A stretch of DNA of 64,000 nt from the NCBI RefSeq assembly GCF_004124315.2, contig NZ_CP096889.1:2835001-2899000 (forward strand), in the 5' to 3' direction. Positions within the stretch are counted from its first letter, which is position 1, and each line of letters begins with the position of its first letter. Both the position numbers and the translations under genes were made by a program. Under the pieces are notes generated by a model that saw only the letters and a list, made by a program, of their open reading frames with translations, was not told the DNA's origin and did no database searches. This stretch comes from Bacillus cabrialesii. GTDB taxonomy: Bacteria; Bacillota; Bacilli; Bacillales; Bacillaceae. Shown piece after piece: positions 8,638 to 17,588 of the stretch.

Positions 8638-9968
8638 CAACAAATAAAGAAATGAAACAGATCCAAGATGAATTCAAAGAGCGTATGGATGAAGGCGAGC
8701 TTTTGAATTGTATGCGCTGCGGCTTCTGTCTTCCTTCCTGCCCGACCTATATCGAATCGGGGTTTCAGGAAACTCACTCTCCGCGCGGGCGCATCGCCTT
8801 AATGAAAGCCGTAGCTGACGGTATGATTGAACCGGATGAAGATGTCGAACGTTCGCTATCACTTTGCCTCGGCTGCCGCGCCTGTGAACCTGTATGCCCG
8901 TCAGGCGTGAAATACGGACAGCTGCTTGAGGAAGCGAGAGATATTATCCACCAAAATAAAAAACATTCGCTCGGCGCACGCGTCATGCGAAAGGCGGCTT
9001 TTCACGAGCTGTTTCCGCATCAAAACCGCATGCGCTCAGCAGTAAGCCTTATCGGTTTGTATCAGCGGTCGGGACTGCAAACCGCTGTGCGTAAAACCGG
9101 TATGCTTCGCGTCCTGCCTGAGCATTTGCGGACGATGGAAGCTGTTCTACCTGATGTCCCCAAAAGCAAAGACATGAAGCATCGGCCGCGTTTACTGCCG
9201 TCAATCGGCCCCATGAAAAAACGGGTCGCCTTTTTTTCCGGCTGCTTAATGGATACAATGTTTTTACCGACCAACAATGCCACACTGAAGCTGCTGCAGT
9301 TGGCAGGCTGCGACATTGTCATTCCGCCTGAACAGGCTTGCTGTGGGGCACTGCATGGTCACAGCGGTGAAAAAAACGCGGGGAAAGAGCTCGCTAAACA
9401 AAATATCGCTGCTTTTGAAGCGTTAGACGTGGATGCTGTCATTACAAACGCAGGAGGATGCGGAGCTTTTCTCACTGAGTATGATCATTTGCTGAAGGAT
9501 GATCCCGAGTGGTCGGAACGTGCCGCTGCATTTGTTCAAAAGCTGAAAGATTTTTCGTCCGTATTGGTTGAACTCGATTTCCACCAAATGAACCTGGCGC
9601 TCGAGACGCCGCAGGTCATTACCTATCAAGATTCATGCCATCTAAGAAATGTGATGCATACGTCGCTTGAGCCCCGAAAGCTCCTTCAAAGCATCAAGGG
9701 AGCCGAATTCAGAGAAATGGATAAAGCGGACAACTGCTGCGGATCAGCAGGAATTTATAATATCGTGGAAGCTGAAATGTCTATGAAGATACTGAACAGT
9801 AAAATGACAGCTGTCAAAGCAACCGAAGCGATCATCATTGTGACTGCAAATCCCGGCTGTCTGCTGCAGATGAAGCTCGGCATTGAACGAGAAGGATTAA
9901 GCGGGAAAGTCAAAGCTGTTCACCTGGCTGATTTGCTGCTGGAAGCAGCCGGGCATAAAACAACATAA
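8634..9968 (+). CDS. glcF: Glycolate oxidase iron-sulfur subunit
   Basis: Electron-transfer partner of GlcD, 444 residues. Two 4Fe-4S ferredoxin motifs lie near the N-terminus (CMRCGFCLPSCPTY near residues 22-35 and CLGCRACEPVCPSG near 80). Two Cys-rich CCG domains follow (QACCGALHGHSGE, then NCCGSAGIY), typical of heterodisulfide-reductase-like subunits. It probably passes electrons to the membrane quinone pool. It overlaps glcD by ATGA and is followed by a terminator. No glcE gene is present next to it. Confidence 0.94.
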   Translation: MTTNKEMKQIQDEFKERMDEGELLNCMRCGFCLPSCPTYIESGFQETHSPRGRIALMKAVADGMIEPDEDVERSLSLCLGCRACEPVCPSGVKYGQLLEEARDIIHQNKKHSLGARVMRKAAFHELFPHQNRMRSAVSLIGLYQRSGLQTAVRKTGMLRVLPEHLRTMEAVLPDVPKSKDMKHRPRLLPSIGPMKKRVAFFSGCLMDTMFLPTNNATLKLLQLAGCDIVIPPEQACCGALHGHSGEKNAGKELAKQNIAAFEALDVDAVITNAGGCGAFLTEYDHLLKDDPEWSERAAAFVQKLKDFSSVLVELDFHQMNLALETPQVITYQDSCHLRNVMHTSLEPRKLLQSIKGAEFREMDKADNCCGSAGIYNIVEAEMSMKILNSKMTAVKATEAIIIVTANPGCLLQMKLGIEREGLSGKVKAVHLADLLLEAAGHKTT

Positions 9969-9970
9969 GA

Positions 9971-10006
9971 AAGCCCAAAACAGACATTGTTTTGGGCTTC
10001 TTTTTT
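9971..10006. terminator. Terminator of glcDF, probably also used from the ysfE side
   Basis: An 11-bp perfect stem (AAGCCCAAAAC / GTTTTGGGCTT) with a 7-nt loop is followed by C and six T on the plus strand. On the minus strand the tail is TTTCTTATG, a weaker U-tract, so it may also end the convergent cstA-ysfE transcript. Confidence 0.85.
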
Positions 10007-10391
10007 ATTCAATCGGACTGCAAATTTCGATATAATGTCCATCCGGGTCAGCGATATAGGCGACCGTCTGCCCCCATGGCTTCACTTTCGGCTCTCCAAT
10101 AATCGTAACGCCTTGTTCTCTCACCCTTTTGATGACCGCTTCTACATTTTCAGTGACAAATCCGATTTCAAATGTATGCGAAGCCGATGTATCTGGAATG
10201 TCTAACGGCGTGATTTCTCTGGCGCTTTCCCGCGTATTAAGCGCCAATATCGCAGACCCTGTTTCAAATTCGACATACGTGCCGTGTTCAGCACGAATCG
10301 GCAGTCCTAAAATATCCTGATAAAAATGAATGGCCCGCTTGCTGTCCGATACGTATAGAATAAGATATTTCATTGATAGATTCATTGCCAA
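10005..10391 (-). CDS. ysfE: Glyoxalase/dioxygenase-superfamily (VOC) protein
   Basis: Small cytoplasmic VOC-fold protein of 128 residues. It shows the paired beta-alpha-beta-beta-beta modules: MKYLILYVSDSKRAIHFYQ at the start, then HTFEIGFVTENVEAVIKRV, and the closing VAYIADPDGHYIEICSP with a likely metal-ligand Glu. Substrate is unknown; members include glyoxalases, isomerases and antibiotic-binding proteins. It begins 27 nt after cstA ends, so the two are probably co-transcribed. The gene symbol is from memory of the B. subtilis locus. Confidence 0.8.
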   Translation of the reverse strand: MAMNLSMKYLILYVSDSKRAIHFYQDILGLPIRAEHGTYVEFETGSAILALNTRESAREITPLDIPDTSASHTFEIGFVTENVEAVIKRVREQGVTIIGEPKVKPWGQTVAYIADPDGHYIEICSPIE

Positions 10392-10418
10392 TCCTCCTCA
10401 ATATTTTCATTAGCCCTT

Positions 10419-12215
10419 TTATCCCGGAATAGACGCTTCCATCCTTAAACTCGGATCTTTCCACATCTGCGCCCATTTTTTCACTGCCGCCACAATAATG
10501 ATGAAGCCTAACAGCAGCATGATGATCGATAATACACCATTCAATACACTATAGCCTGCTGCTTCAGGATTGAGATACACATTGCGCACCATCCAATAGC
10601 CCGCATAATTGACAGTGATATATAAATAGGCAAGCGGGATTAGGCAGGTCAGAATGTAACGGCGTTTATCGGCGATTTTCAGCACGATGGTCGCTCCGAT
10701 AATCAGCCCCACTGAAGCCATCAGCTGATTGGACACGCCAAACAGCGCCCAAATCGAACCGATATCTCCTGAATACAGCAAATAGCCCCACATCAAGCAG
10801 GCAAGCGCGCTGGCAAATACAGATCCCGGAATCCAGTCTGTTTTCTTCAGCGGCTTATACACCTCTCCGAAGAAATCCTGAATCAAATAACGGGCAACGC
10901 GTGTCCCTGCATCAATCGCCGTTAAAATAAATACGGCTTCAAACATAATGACAAACTGGAAAAAGTATGAGGCCAGATGGCTGAAAAACGGCATCCCGGT
11001 AAAAATATAAGTCATTCCCACCGCAAGCGTGACGGCTCCCCCTGTTCTTCCTTCTAAGTCCAAACCGATTTCCCTGCTCAATTCAGGCAAATGGACAACA
11101 TCCATGCCGAGCGTACGGAAAACCTCAGGCGTGCTGTTAATCGCAAAGTAATCAGCAGGCTGCAAGGCGGTTGCCGCAATCAGCGCCATGATGCCGACAA
11201 GACACTCGACAAGCATCGCACCGAACGCAACCGGCTTCATATCACTCCATTTATTCAGCATTTTCGGCGTTGTTCCTGAACCGACAAAGGCATGGAATCC
11301 CGAGATCGCGCCGCAGGCAATGGTTATTGAAATGAACGGCCAGACAGGGCCTGCCAGCACCGGCCCGCCCCCTTTCACGAATTCGGTAAACGCAGGAAAC
11401 GGGATGGACGGATTGACGACAAACACCCCGGCAATCAAAGCGATAAAAACACCGATTTTCATAAAGCTGCTTAAATAATCACGCGGTGCGAGAAGAAGCC
11501 AAACGGGAAGCGCCGCTGCAAAGAACGCATAAACAGGAAGCGCTATTGAAAGCGTTTTCGTATCTAGCGTTAAAAAATCACCAAGCGCGGTCGTTTGCAC
11601 CCATGGGCCGATAAAGACCCCTGCCATTAAAAAGAGAAAGCCGATCGTTGACGCGAGCTTTAAATTTCCCGTTTTCTTATAAAATAAGCCCACACCCATC
11701 GCAATCGGAATCGTAATCCCTACTGCAAATGTTCCCCACGGATTCCGTTCAAGCGCGTGCAGCACGACCATCGAGAGACCCGCCATCGTAATCGTGATAA
11801 TAAACAGCATGGAAAGTCCCGTACAAAAGCCGGCAACAGGGCCGAGCTCATCCTTCGCCACTTCCGACAGCGACTTTCCGTTTTTGCGCATCGATGCAAA
11901 CAGCACAACAATGTCATGGACGGCTCCCCCGATTACCGCCCCGATTAACAGCCATAATAACCCCGGCAAATAGCCGAACTGCGCCGCCAGAATCGGTCCG
12001 ACCAGCGGCCCGGCCGCTGCGATGGCTGCAAAATGGTGGCCGAACGAAACCCATTTATTTGTAGGCACATAGTCTTTTCCATCCTGAAGCGTGTGAGCAG
12101 GCGTCGGCTTGTCATCATTTACTTTAAGAACCTTCACCATCATAAATGTTCCGTATAAACGATAGGCGATAGCCAAAATACACATTGACGCTATCACAAT
12201 TGTAACCGCATTCAT
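10419..12215 (-). CDS. cstA: CstA-family carbon-starvation transporter
   Basis: Integral membrane protein of 598 residues with many hydrophobic helices (I estimate more than a dozen). Family motifs are visible: FGHHFAAIAAAGPLVGPILA near residues 59-78, the conserved GAVHDIVVLFASMRKNGKS near 97-115, ACGAISGFHAFVGSGTTPK near 300, and GTRVARYL near 440. The family transports peptides or pyruvate during carbon limitation, with H+ or Na+ coupling. It begins with ATG and lies upstream of ysfE. Pyruvate versus peptide substrate cannot be decided from the sequence. Confidence 0.93.
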   Translation of the reverse strand: MNAVTIVIASMCILAIAYRLYGTFMMVKVLKVNDDKPTPAHTLQDGKDYVPTNKWVSFGHHFAAIAAAGPLVGPILAAQFGYLPGLLWLLIGAVIGGAVHDIVVLFASMRKNGKSLSEVAKDELGPVAGFCTGLSMLFIITITMAGLSMVVLHALERNPWGTFAVGITIPIAMGVGLFYKKTGNLKLASTIGFLFLMAGVFIGPWVQTTALGDFLTLDTKTLSIALPVYAFFAAALPVWLLLAPRDYLSSFMKIGVFIALIAGVFVVNPSIPFPAFTEFVKGGGPVLAGPVWPFISITIACGAISGFHAFVGSGTTPKMLNKWSDMKPVAFGAMLVECLVGIMALIAATALQPADYFAINSTPEVFRTLGMDVVHLPELSREIGLDLEGRTGGAVTLAVGMTYIFTGMPFFSHLASYFFQFVIMFEAVFILTAIDAGTRVARYLIQDFFGEVYKPLKKTDWIPGSVFASALACLMWGYLLYSGDIGSIWALFGVSNQLMASVGLIIGATIVLKIADKRRYILTCLIPLAYLYITVNYAGYWMVRNVYLNPEAAGYSVLNGVLSIIMLLLGFIIIVAAVKKWAQMWKDPSLRMEASIPG

Positions 12216-12290
12216 TTTATCCCATCCCCCTTTGCTGTTTTCATAAATATATCACAATTTCATGTTGAAAAGCGGTCATTTTTTCCTATA

Positions 12291-12319
12291 CAAAAAAGCC
12301 GGCTGGAATGGGCCGGCTT
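12291..12319 (-). terminator. Terminator of the PadR-DUF1700-DUF4097 operon
   Basis: An 8-bp GC-rich stem (AAGCCGGC / GCCGGCTT) with an 8-nt loop is followed on the minus strand by a run of T. It begins 8 bases after the stop of the DUF4097 gene and separates it from cstA. Confidence 0.85.
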
Positions 12320-12326
12320 GTGGCAA

Positions 12327-13220
12327 TTAGTTTAGTTCAATGTCTCCAGATGTTGTACGAACTTTTAAACGGTTAGAGGTCCCGCTATCACCTACATAAC
12401 CTACAATACGATGCTCTGATTTTTCTTTATACAAGATGTGATCGAGATTGGCCGCGGCATCACCTGAGTCTGCATGAAAATCCACTGCCAAAGATGAAGG
12501 TTCTTTCTGATACTCTACTGACACACTTCCGCTCGTAGTGACGATGTCGATCTCTTCGTTCTGATGATTCTGAAGAAGATCAATATCCCCGGAAGTTGTC
12601 TTATAGTTCACCTTTTCAGCTGTTGTGCGGCTGCTTTTTATTGATCCGCTTGTTGTCTTTACCTCACCTTGGCCGAATGAAGTTTGGTCAGTTTGAATTT
12701 CTCCGCTCGTTGTTTTTAGCGTCAGCTCGTTTTCGATGCGTGTATGCTTCAGCTCAATATTTCCTGATGTAGAGTCAGCAGCTCCTTGATCCGTTTGCGC
12801 ATTTTCTATCAGAATATCGCCAGAGGTTGTCGTTACAGTTATCTCATCATACTTCTTTTCCGGAATCGTGATTGTGATTTTCATATCCTTTTCGCTGCCC
12901 CACGGTATAAAAGAGATGATATTCTCGCGTGCTATTTGATTGATTTTTAATGAATTGCCATCTTGGCTCACATCGAACAGCTTTTTGCTTTTATCACTGA
13001 CTTGTCCTTCAGCAGCTACCTGAATATCATCCGTTTGCCCGCTTTTGACCTCTGCATGCATCGAGCTCGTTGTTACCACAATTTTTTTAATATCTGCAGC
13101 ATCATATGTTTCGGCAGCTTTCACCTCTTCTTTTGTAAAATCCGAGGCAGCTGCTGAGATGACAGCCCCGATTACCCCGACTGCAAATACTGCGATCAAT
13201 CCTATTATGATTTTTTTCAT
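12327..13220 (-). CDS. DUF4097 repeat protein with one membrane anchor
   Basis: A 297-residue protein with a single N-terminal hydrophobic segment (residues 4-24) and a long extracellular part. At least six copies of a TTSG core (TTSGD, TTSGE, TTSGS) recur at roughly 18-30-residue intervals from residue 125 to the C-terminus. This fits the beta-solenoid adhesin-like fold of the DUF4097 family (YvlB relatives). It is the last gene of a three-gene operon, overlapping the DUF1700 gene by 4 nt. Function is unknown; the family is often linked to cell-envelope stress. It seems accessory at this locus. Confidence 0.82.
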   Translation of the reverse strand: MKKIIIGLIAVFAVGVIGAVISAAASDFTKEEVKAAETYDAADIKKIVVTTSSMHAEVKSGQTDDIQVAAEGQVSDKSKKLFDVSQDGNSLKINQIARENIISFIPWGSEKDMKITITIPEKKYDEITVTTTSGDILIENAQTDQGAADSTSGNIELKHTRIENELTLKTTSGEIQTDQTSFGQGEVKTTSGSIKSSRTTAEKVNYKTTSGDIDLLQNHQNEEIDIVTTSGSVSVEYQKEPSSLAVDFHADSGDAAANLDHILYKEKSEHRIVGYVGDSGTSNRLKVRTTSGDIELN

Positions 13221-13771
13221 GTCTGCGCCCCCGTCACCAGCTTTAAATTATATCTGATATATCGCAAACTCATGCCATACAGCAGCTTGCCTACATGCCA
13301 CAGCCCTATACACAAGAGGAGCCCCAGACTGCCAAACACGAGTGATAAAAAGAACTCCAGCATCATGTGCGTATTCATTTGAAACATCACCATGCCGACA
13401 AACATAATTGGTGATACAGAAAGTGCAAGCGCCGCCCCGCATAAACCCACGTACACTCCAAAAATGCCAATAGCTGGTCCCAGCACAAAAATCAAATTTA
13501 AGATGCTTATCGCTGCTGCTGAACATGCCATCTGAAAGAGGTTCTTCTTAGGGCGCTGCACTGCTGGAGCAGTTTCCGTGACATCTGGCACCAATTCCTT
13601 TGCTATTTGTTTTGGGGAGCCGAGTTCCCTGATGATGTCCGCTTCCGGCCTGCCTTCTTTCATCCCTTCTGTAATATGTTCTTCAAAATCAAATAAGATC
13701 TCATTCCGCTCTTCTTTAGAAAGCGGCTGTAACGCTTTACTTAACTCCTGTAAAAACTGTTCTTGATTCAT
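13217..13771 (-). CDS. DUF1700 family membrane protein
   Basis: A 184-residue protein. The N-terminal 60 residues are a charged helical domain typical of DUF1700 (QFLQELSKALQPLSKEERNEI, then FEEHITEG, then ELGSPKQIAKELV). Three or four transmembrane helices follow from about residue 80 to 165 (AISILNLIFVLGPAIGIFGV, LALSVSPIMFVGMVMF, FFLSLVFGSLGLLLCIGLW). It overlaps both neighbours by 4 nt (ATGA junctions), so translation is coupled through the operon. Members usually sit next to a PadR regulator, as here. The molecular role is unknown. Confidence 0.85.
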   Translation of the reverse strand: MNQEQFLQELSKALQPLSKEERNEILFDFEEHITEGMKEGRPEADIIRELGSPKQIAKELVPDVTETAPAVQRPKKNLFQMACSAAAISILNLIFVLGPAIGIFGVYVGLCGAALALSVSPIMFVGMVMFQMNTHMMLEFFLSLVFGSLGLLLCIGLWHVGKLLYGMSLRYIRYNLKLVTGAQT

Positions 13772-14097
13772 CGTTCTCCTCCCCTTGCCGCATCAATGAT
13801 TTGATTGACAGATGCTGTGAACTGATCCCATTCTGCCAGCAGCAGTTTCATTCGCATGAAACCAAGCTTTGACATCGTGTAATATTTTCTGGCAGGCCCT
13901 TCGGAAGACGGCGCCATATATGTTTCTAAATACTCTTCTTTCGTCAGTCTCCTGAGAAGAGGATATAAGGTGCCTTCAGCAATCGCCATGTGCCTGGAAA
14001 TGTTTTGAGAAAGCTCATATCCGTATTGGTCTTTTTCGAATATTAATACAAGCACACATAGCTCTAATGCTCCCTTTTTGAATTGAGCATTCATCAT
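13768..14097 (-). CDS. PadR-family transcriptional regulator
   Basis: Small winged-helix regulator of about 109 residues. It begins MMNAQFKKGALELCVLVLIF and carries YGYELSQNI, EGTLYPLLRRLTKEEYLETY and GPARKYYTMSKLG, the PadR-family signature. I start it at the ATG at 14097 because GGAGG lies 5 nt upstream; the next codon is also ATG with 8-nt spacing. A TTG further upstream is out of range of that site. It is the first gene of the operon and probably autoregulates it. The ligand is unknown. Confidence 0.88.
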   Translation of the reverse strand: MMNAQFKKGALELCVLVLIFEKDQYGYELSQNISRHMAIAEGTLYPLLRRLTKEEYLETYMAPSSEGPARKYYTMSKLGFMRMKLLLAEWDQFTASVNQIIDAARGGER

Positions 14098-14150
14098 AAG
14101 ATCCTCCCTGCGGCTGGTCAATTTTGTTTATTTTCCCACCACTTATCCAT

Positions 14151-14179
14151 ATGGTAACATCCACTACTGAACATTACAA
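14151..14179 (-). promoter_or_regulatory. Candidate promoter of the PadR operon
   Basis: On the minus strand TTGTAA (14174-14179) and TACCAT (14151-14156) are separated by 17 bp, each matching 4 of 6 consensus bases. Position upstream of the PadR gene supports it, but the match is weak. Confidence 0.3.
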
Positions 14180-14203
14180 GGTACTGAATGATATCTACTG
14201 AGA

Positions 14204-14233
14204 AAAAAAGAAAAACCGGAGAGAGATCTCCGG
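14204..14233 (-). terminator. Terminator of the ara-abfA operon
   Basis: A 7-bp stem (CCGGAGA / TCTCCGG) with a GAGA loop is followed on the minus strand by a T-rich run. It lies 12 bases past the abfA stop codon and ends the long arabinose operon. Confidence 0.85.
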
Positions 14234-14244
14234 CTTTGTTTCTC

Positions 14245-15747
14245 TTATGATTGTTTTTTCAGACGGATCACATTCCAGGAAAGCGGCGTGAAATGCGCGG
14301 TTAGGCCGTTTTCGCTGACAGACGATGTTCCGTTGGAATGCGGGACGACATTTTTTCTGTTATGCTGGTTTGTCGCTTTGATATCCTGATGCTCGAGTAC
14401 GATGTGCTCTGCGATTTGATAGGATTCAAAGCCTCTGAGCGAAATCTCCGTCTCCATCTGATCTTCAGCTTTGTTTACCGCAAAAATGGTGAGTGTTTCT
14501 TCCTCTTCGGCGTACACAACAGCGGCATCAACATATGGCACATCGGTAAAATCTGAGCAGTCGTACTTCGGTGAAGAAATAAGCGGTTTCAGTGACTCGC
14601 CTCTTCCGTAAACAGAAGCATGCATGTACGGATAGAAAATCGGCTGTCTCCATGCTTCTCCCCCTTTTTCCGTCATGATCGGCGCGATGACATTTACAAG
14701 CTGTGCAAGACACGCGATTTTCACACGGTCTGCGTGCTGCAGCATCGTAATGAGCAGAGAGCCGACCAACAAGGCATCTTCAAAATTATAAATATCCTCT
14801 AAAATCGGACGCGCAGTAATCCACGGCTCGACTTTTTTATCCGCCTCATTTGAGTGATACCAGACGTTCCATTCATCGAGAGAGAGATTGATGGTTTTCT
14901 TGCTGCGTGTTTTTGCTTTTACATAGTCACAGGTTGCAGCGACAGATTTAATGAAATGATCCAGATCCATGGAACGCGCCAAGTAGTTTGGCAGATTGTT
15001 ATCTCTGTTTCCGTAATACGTGTGAAGAGAGATATAGTCGACATGCTCGTACGTATGCTCCAGCACCTTCGCTTCCCAATCGATAAAGGTCGGCATGCCG
15101 CTGTTTGAGCTGCCGCAGGCAACAAGTTCAATTGATGGGTCAACCCACTTCATGACTTTTGCCGTCTCGGCGGCAAGCCGTCCGTATTCATCAGCTGTTT
15201 TGTGGCCGATCTGCCACGGGCCATCCATTTCGTTTCCTAAGCACCATGTCTTGATGCCGTACGGCTGTTCATAGCCATGCGATCTTCTTAAATCACTCCA
15301 ATAAGAGCCTTTCGGATGATTGCAGTACTCAACGAGATTGCGGGCGGCATCTATGCCTCTCGTGCCGAGGTTGACGGCCATGTTGACCTCAGAGTTCACC
15401 TTTTTTGCCCAAGATAAAAATTCATTTGTTCCCACTTCATTGGTTTCTGTCGTTTGCCATGCCAAGTCAAGCCTTCTCGGGCGGTTTTCGACAGGTCCGA
15501 CACCATCTTCCCAGTTGTATCCGGATAAAAAGTTTCCGCCCGGATAACGGATGATCGGAACCTGCAATTCTTTGATCAGCGCCTGGACATCCTTTCTAAA
15601 CCCGTCTTCATCCGCTTCAGGGTGATCAGGCTCATATATGCCTTCGTATACCGCACGCCCCATATGTTCGATAAACGAGCCGTAAATCCGTTTGTCCACT
15701 TCACCGATTTTATATTCTTTGTCGACAATCATTCGCGCTTTTTTCAT
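14245..15747 (-). CDS. abfA: Intracellular alpha-L-arabinofuranosidase, GH51
   Basis: Releases L-arabinose from imported arabino-oligosaccharides. It has 500 residues, the family length, with no signal peptide, so it acts in the cytoplasm. The (beta/alpha)8 catalytic domain carries the acid/base E173 in WCLGNEMDGPWQ and the nucleophile E292 in LSLDEWNVWY. The C-terminal part is the beta-sandwich domain. It is the last gene of the araABDLMNPQ-abfA operon, 18 nt after araQ, and is followed by a terminator. This placement feeds arabinose straight to AraA. Confidence 0.96.
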   Translation of the reverse strand: MKKARMIVDKEYKIGEVDKRIYGSFIEHMGRAVYEGIYEPDHPEADEDGFRKDVQALIKELQVPIIRYPGGNFLSGYNWEDGVGPVENRPRRLDLAWQTTETNEVGTNEFLSWAKKVNSEVNMAVNLGTRGIDAARNLVEYCNHPKGSYWSDLRRSHGYEQPYGIKTWCLGNEMDGPWQIGHKTADEYGRLAAETAKVMKWVDPSIELVACGSSNSGMPTFIDWEAKVLEHTYEHVDYISLHTYYGNRDNNLPNYLARSMDLDHFIKSVAATCDYVKAKTRSKKTINLSLDEWNVWYHSNEADKKVEPWITARPILEDIYNFEDALLVGSLLITMLQHADRVKIACLAQLVNVIAPIMTEKGGEAWRQPIFYPYMHASVYGRGESLKPLISSPKYDCSDFTDVPYVDAAVVYAEEEETLTIFAVNKAEDQMETEISLRGFESYQIAEHIVLEHQDIKATNQHNRKNVVPHSNGTSSVSENGLTAHFTPLSWNVIRLKKQS

Positions 15748-15765
15748 TACACGTTTCCTCCTTCA

Positions 15766-16611
15766 TTAACCTTTGACTCCCCCTACCGTCAGGCCGGAGA
15801 TAAAGTATTTTTGGAAAAATAAGAAAATGATAATTACCGGCAAAATCGCAAATACCGAGCCGGATATGAGCATGTCATAGTTGTTTCCGTAAGGGCTCAG
15901 CAAGCTGGACAGCCCAATTGGAAGCGTAAACATTTCTTTCGAGCGAAGCACAATCAGCGGCCATAAGAAGTTGTTCCAGCTGTTTAAGGACTGAAGGATA
16001 ATCATCGCACCGAAAGCCGGTTTCATCAACGGCGCCATAATCCTGAAAAAGATGCCGAATTCCGTACAGCCGTCCATCCTTGCAGAGTCCAGCAGATCTT
16101 TTGGCAGGCCAAGCGCATATTGCCTGAAAAAGAATACGGCTACAGGCGAAACGATGAACGGCAATATAACACCCGTATACGAATCAATCAAGTGCAGTCC
16201 GACGGTAAGCTTAAACAACGGAAGCATCATCACTTCAAGCGGAACCATCATAATAATCAGCACAAGCACAAAGATGATATTTCTGCCTTTAAAATCGTAC
16301 ACCGCAAGCCCGTACCCGATCATCGAAGAAAAAAACAGCGTGAGTACGGTCGTGAAAAGCCCTAGCACAAGGCTGTTAAAGAACCATTTGAAATAAATGC
16401 TGCCGCCATTAAACAGGAATGTATAATTATCAAGACTCATCACTTTAGGATCAATGTCAAGATTCAGACCCACACGCAAAAGCTCAGATGACGGCTTTAA
16501 TGATCCTAACAGCAAACAGAAAATCGGAAAAATATACAACAGGCTCAGCATAATAAAAAACAGGGTCAGCGCGATTCTGTAAACGCTAAACTGAGGACTG
16601 TGCCGCAACAT
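15766..16611 (-). CDS. araQ: Arabino-oligosaccharide ABC transporter permease
   Basis: Second membrane-spanning permease of the AraNPQ importer, 281 residues, six predicted helices. The cytoplasmic EAA loop reads DSARMDGCTEFGIFFRIMAP near residue 190, where the ATPase docks. Strong similarity to the MalG type. It starts immediately after araP stops (no gap). No ATPase gene is in this operon; in B. subtilis the shared ATPase MsmX, encoded elsewhere, energises AraNPQ. Confidence 0.95.
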   Translation of the reverse strand: MLRHSPQFSVYRIALTLFFIMLSLLYIFPIFCLLLGSLKPSSELLRVGLNLDIDPKVMSLDNYTFLFNGGSIYFKWFFNSLVLGLFTTVLTLFFSSMIGYGLAVYDFKGRNIIFVLVLIIMMVPLEVMMLPLFKLTVGLHLIDSYTGVILPFIVSPVAVFFFRQYALGLPKDLLDSARMDGCTEFGIFFRIMAPLMKPAFGAMIILQSLNSWNNFLWPLIVLRSKEMFTLPIGLSSLLSPYGNNYDMLISGSVFAILPVIIIFLFFQKYFISGLTVGGVKG

Positions 16612-17553
16612 TTATCCCTCCCCCTTAAACGAGCCTGACAGCTTTAATGAAATCAGGCTGACAACGAGTATCACAATCAAAAGCACAATGCCGATGGCCG
16701 CCCCATAACCCATTTCGTTGTAGGCAAGCCCCTGCTGATACAAATATCCGACAAGCGTTAGACCAATATTACCCGGGGAATTATTTTGCCAAAGGACGTA
16801 GCTTTCCTCGAACATCCTGAAGCCGCCGATGATGCTGATCGTCAGCACATATACGGTTACAGGTTTGAGAAACGGCAGCGTGATGTGCATAAATTTTTTC
16901 ATCGTATTCGCGCCGTCAATATCAGCGGCTTCGTACAGCTCTTTGGGCACGTTTTGCAAACCGGCCAAAAAGTAAAGGATGTTGATTCCCATCCATCTCC
17001 ACGAAGCAAGCAGCACCATCAAAAACATGCCTGTATGTTCATTGTTCATCCAGTTCTGAGGTGAAAAGCCAAGTTTGAGCAAGATGGAATTAGCCAGCGA
17101 TGTTTCCATTTCTCCAAAGATGAGCCGAAAAATGATCCCCGCCACAATGGTGGAAGTCAATGCCGGAATAAATAGCGCTGATTTGAATATATTTCTGAAT
17201 TTGACCAGCTTTGAATTCAGGAATATGGCCAGAAGCAATGGAACCGGAATCAGCACGATCAGCGTCCAAAAGGTGTACTCCAGCGTATTCCAAAGGGCGG
17301 TATAGAACGTCGGATTGTTTAGCGCAGTGTAATTGGAGAATCCGACAAACGTCACCTCTCCCGGCAATATTCTTTGAAAGCTCATGATGAAGACACTAAT
17401 GATGGGGTACAGAAAAAATACGAGAAAGGATAAAACGAATGGCGCAGTAAACAGATAGGGCGCCGCTTTTTTTGAATAAAATAGATCTCGCCAGCCTGAT
17501 TGTTTCGCAGCTGAAGGAACGGGATGAACCGTTCCCGTTTTCACAGGTTTCAT
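16612..17553 (-). CDS. araP: Arabino-oligosaccharide ABC transporter permease
   Basis: First permease of the AraNPQ importer (MalF type), 313 residues. After about 30 cytoplasmic residues there are six predicted transmembrane helices, starting with LFTAPFVLSFLVFFLYPIIS. The EAA loop reads EAADIDGANTMKKFMHITLP near residue 220. It pairs with AraQ and receives oligosaccharides from AraN. The gene lies 35 nt after araN and directly abuts araQ. Confidence 0.95.
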   Translation of the reverse strand: MKPVKTGTVHPVPSAAKQSGWRDLFYSKKAAPYLFTAPFVLSFLVFFLYPIISVFIMSFQRILPGEVTFVGFSNYTALNNPTFYTALWNTLEYTFWTLIVLIPVPLLLAIFLNSKLVKFRNIFKSALFIPALTSTIVAGIIFRLIFGEMETSLANSILLKLGFSPQNWMNNEHTGMFLMVLLASWRWMGINILYFLAGLQNVPKELYEAADIDGANTMKKFMHITLPFLKPVTVYVLTISIIGGFRMFEESYVLWQNNSPGNIGLTLVGYLYQQGLAYNEMGYGAAIGIVLLIVILVVSLISLKLSGSFKGEG

Positions 17554-17588
17554 GAGAACCTCCCCGCTTTCACTTTTTGAATGGGATT

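Noticed and set aside
12480..12870. Recurrent similar segments in the DUF4097 gene as a DNA repeat array
   Set aside because: Only the short TTSG-coding core recurs, at uneven spacing. It reflects protein repeats and not a DNA repeat.
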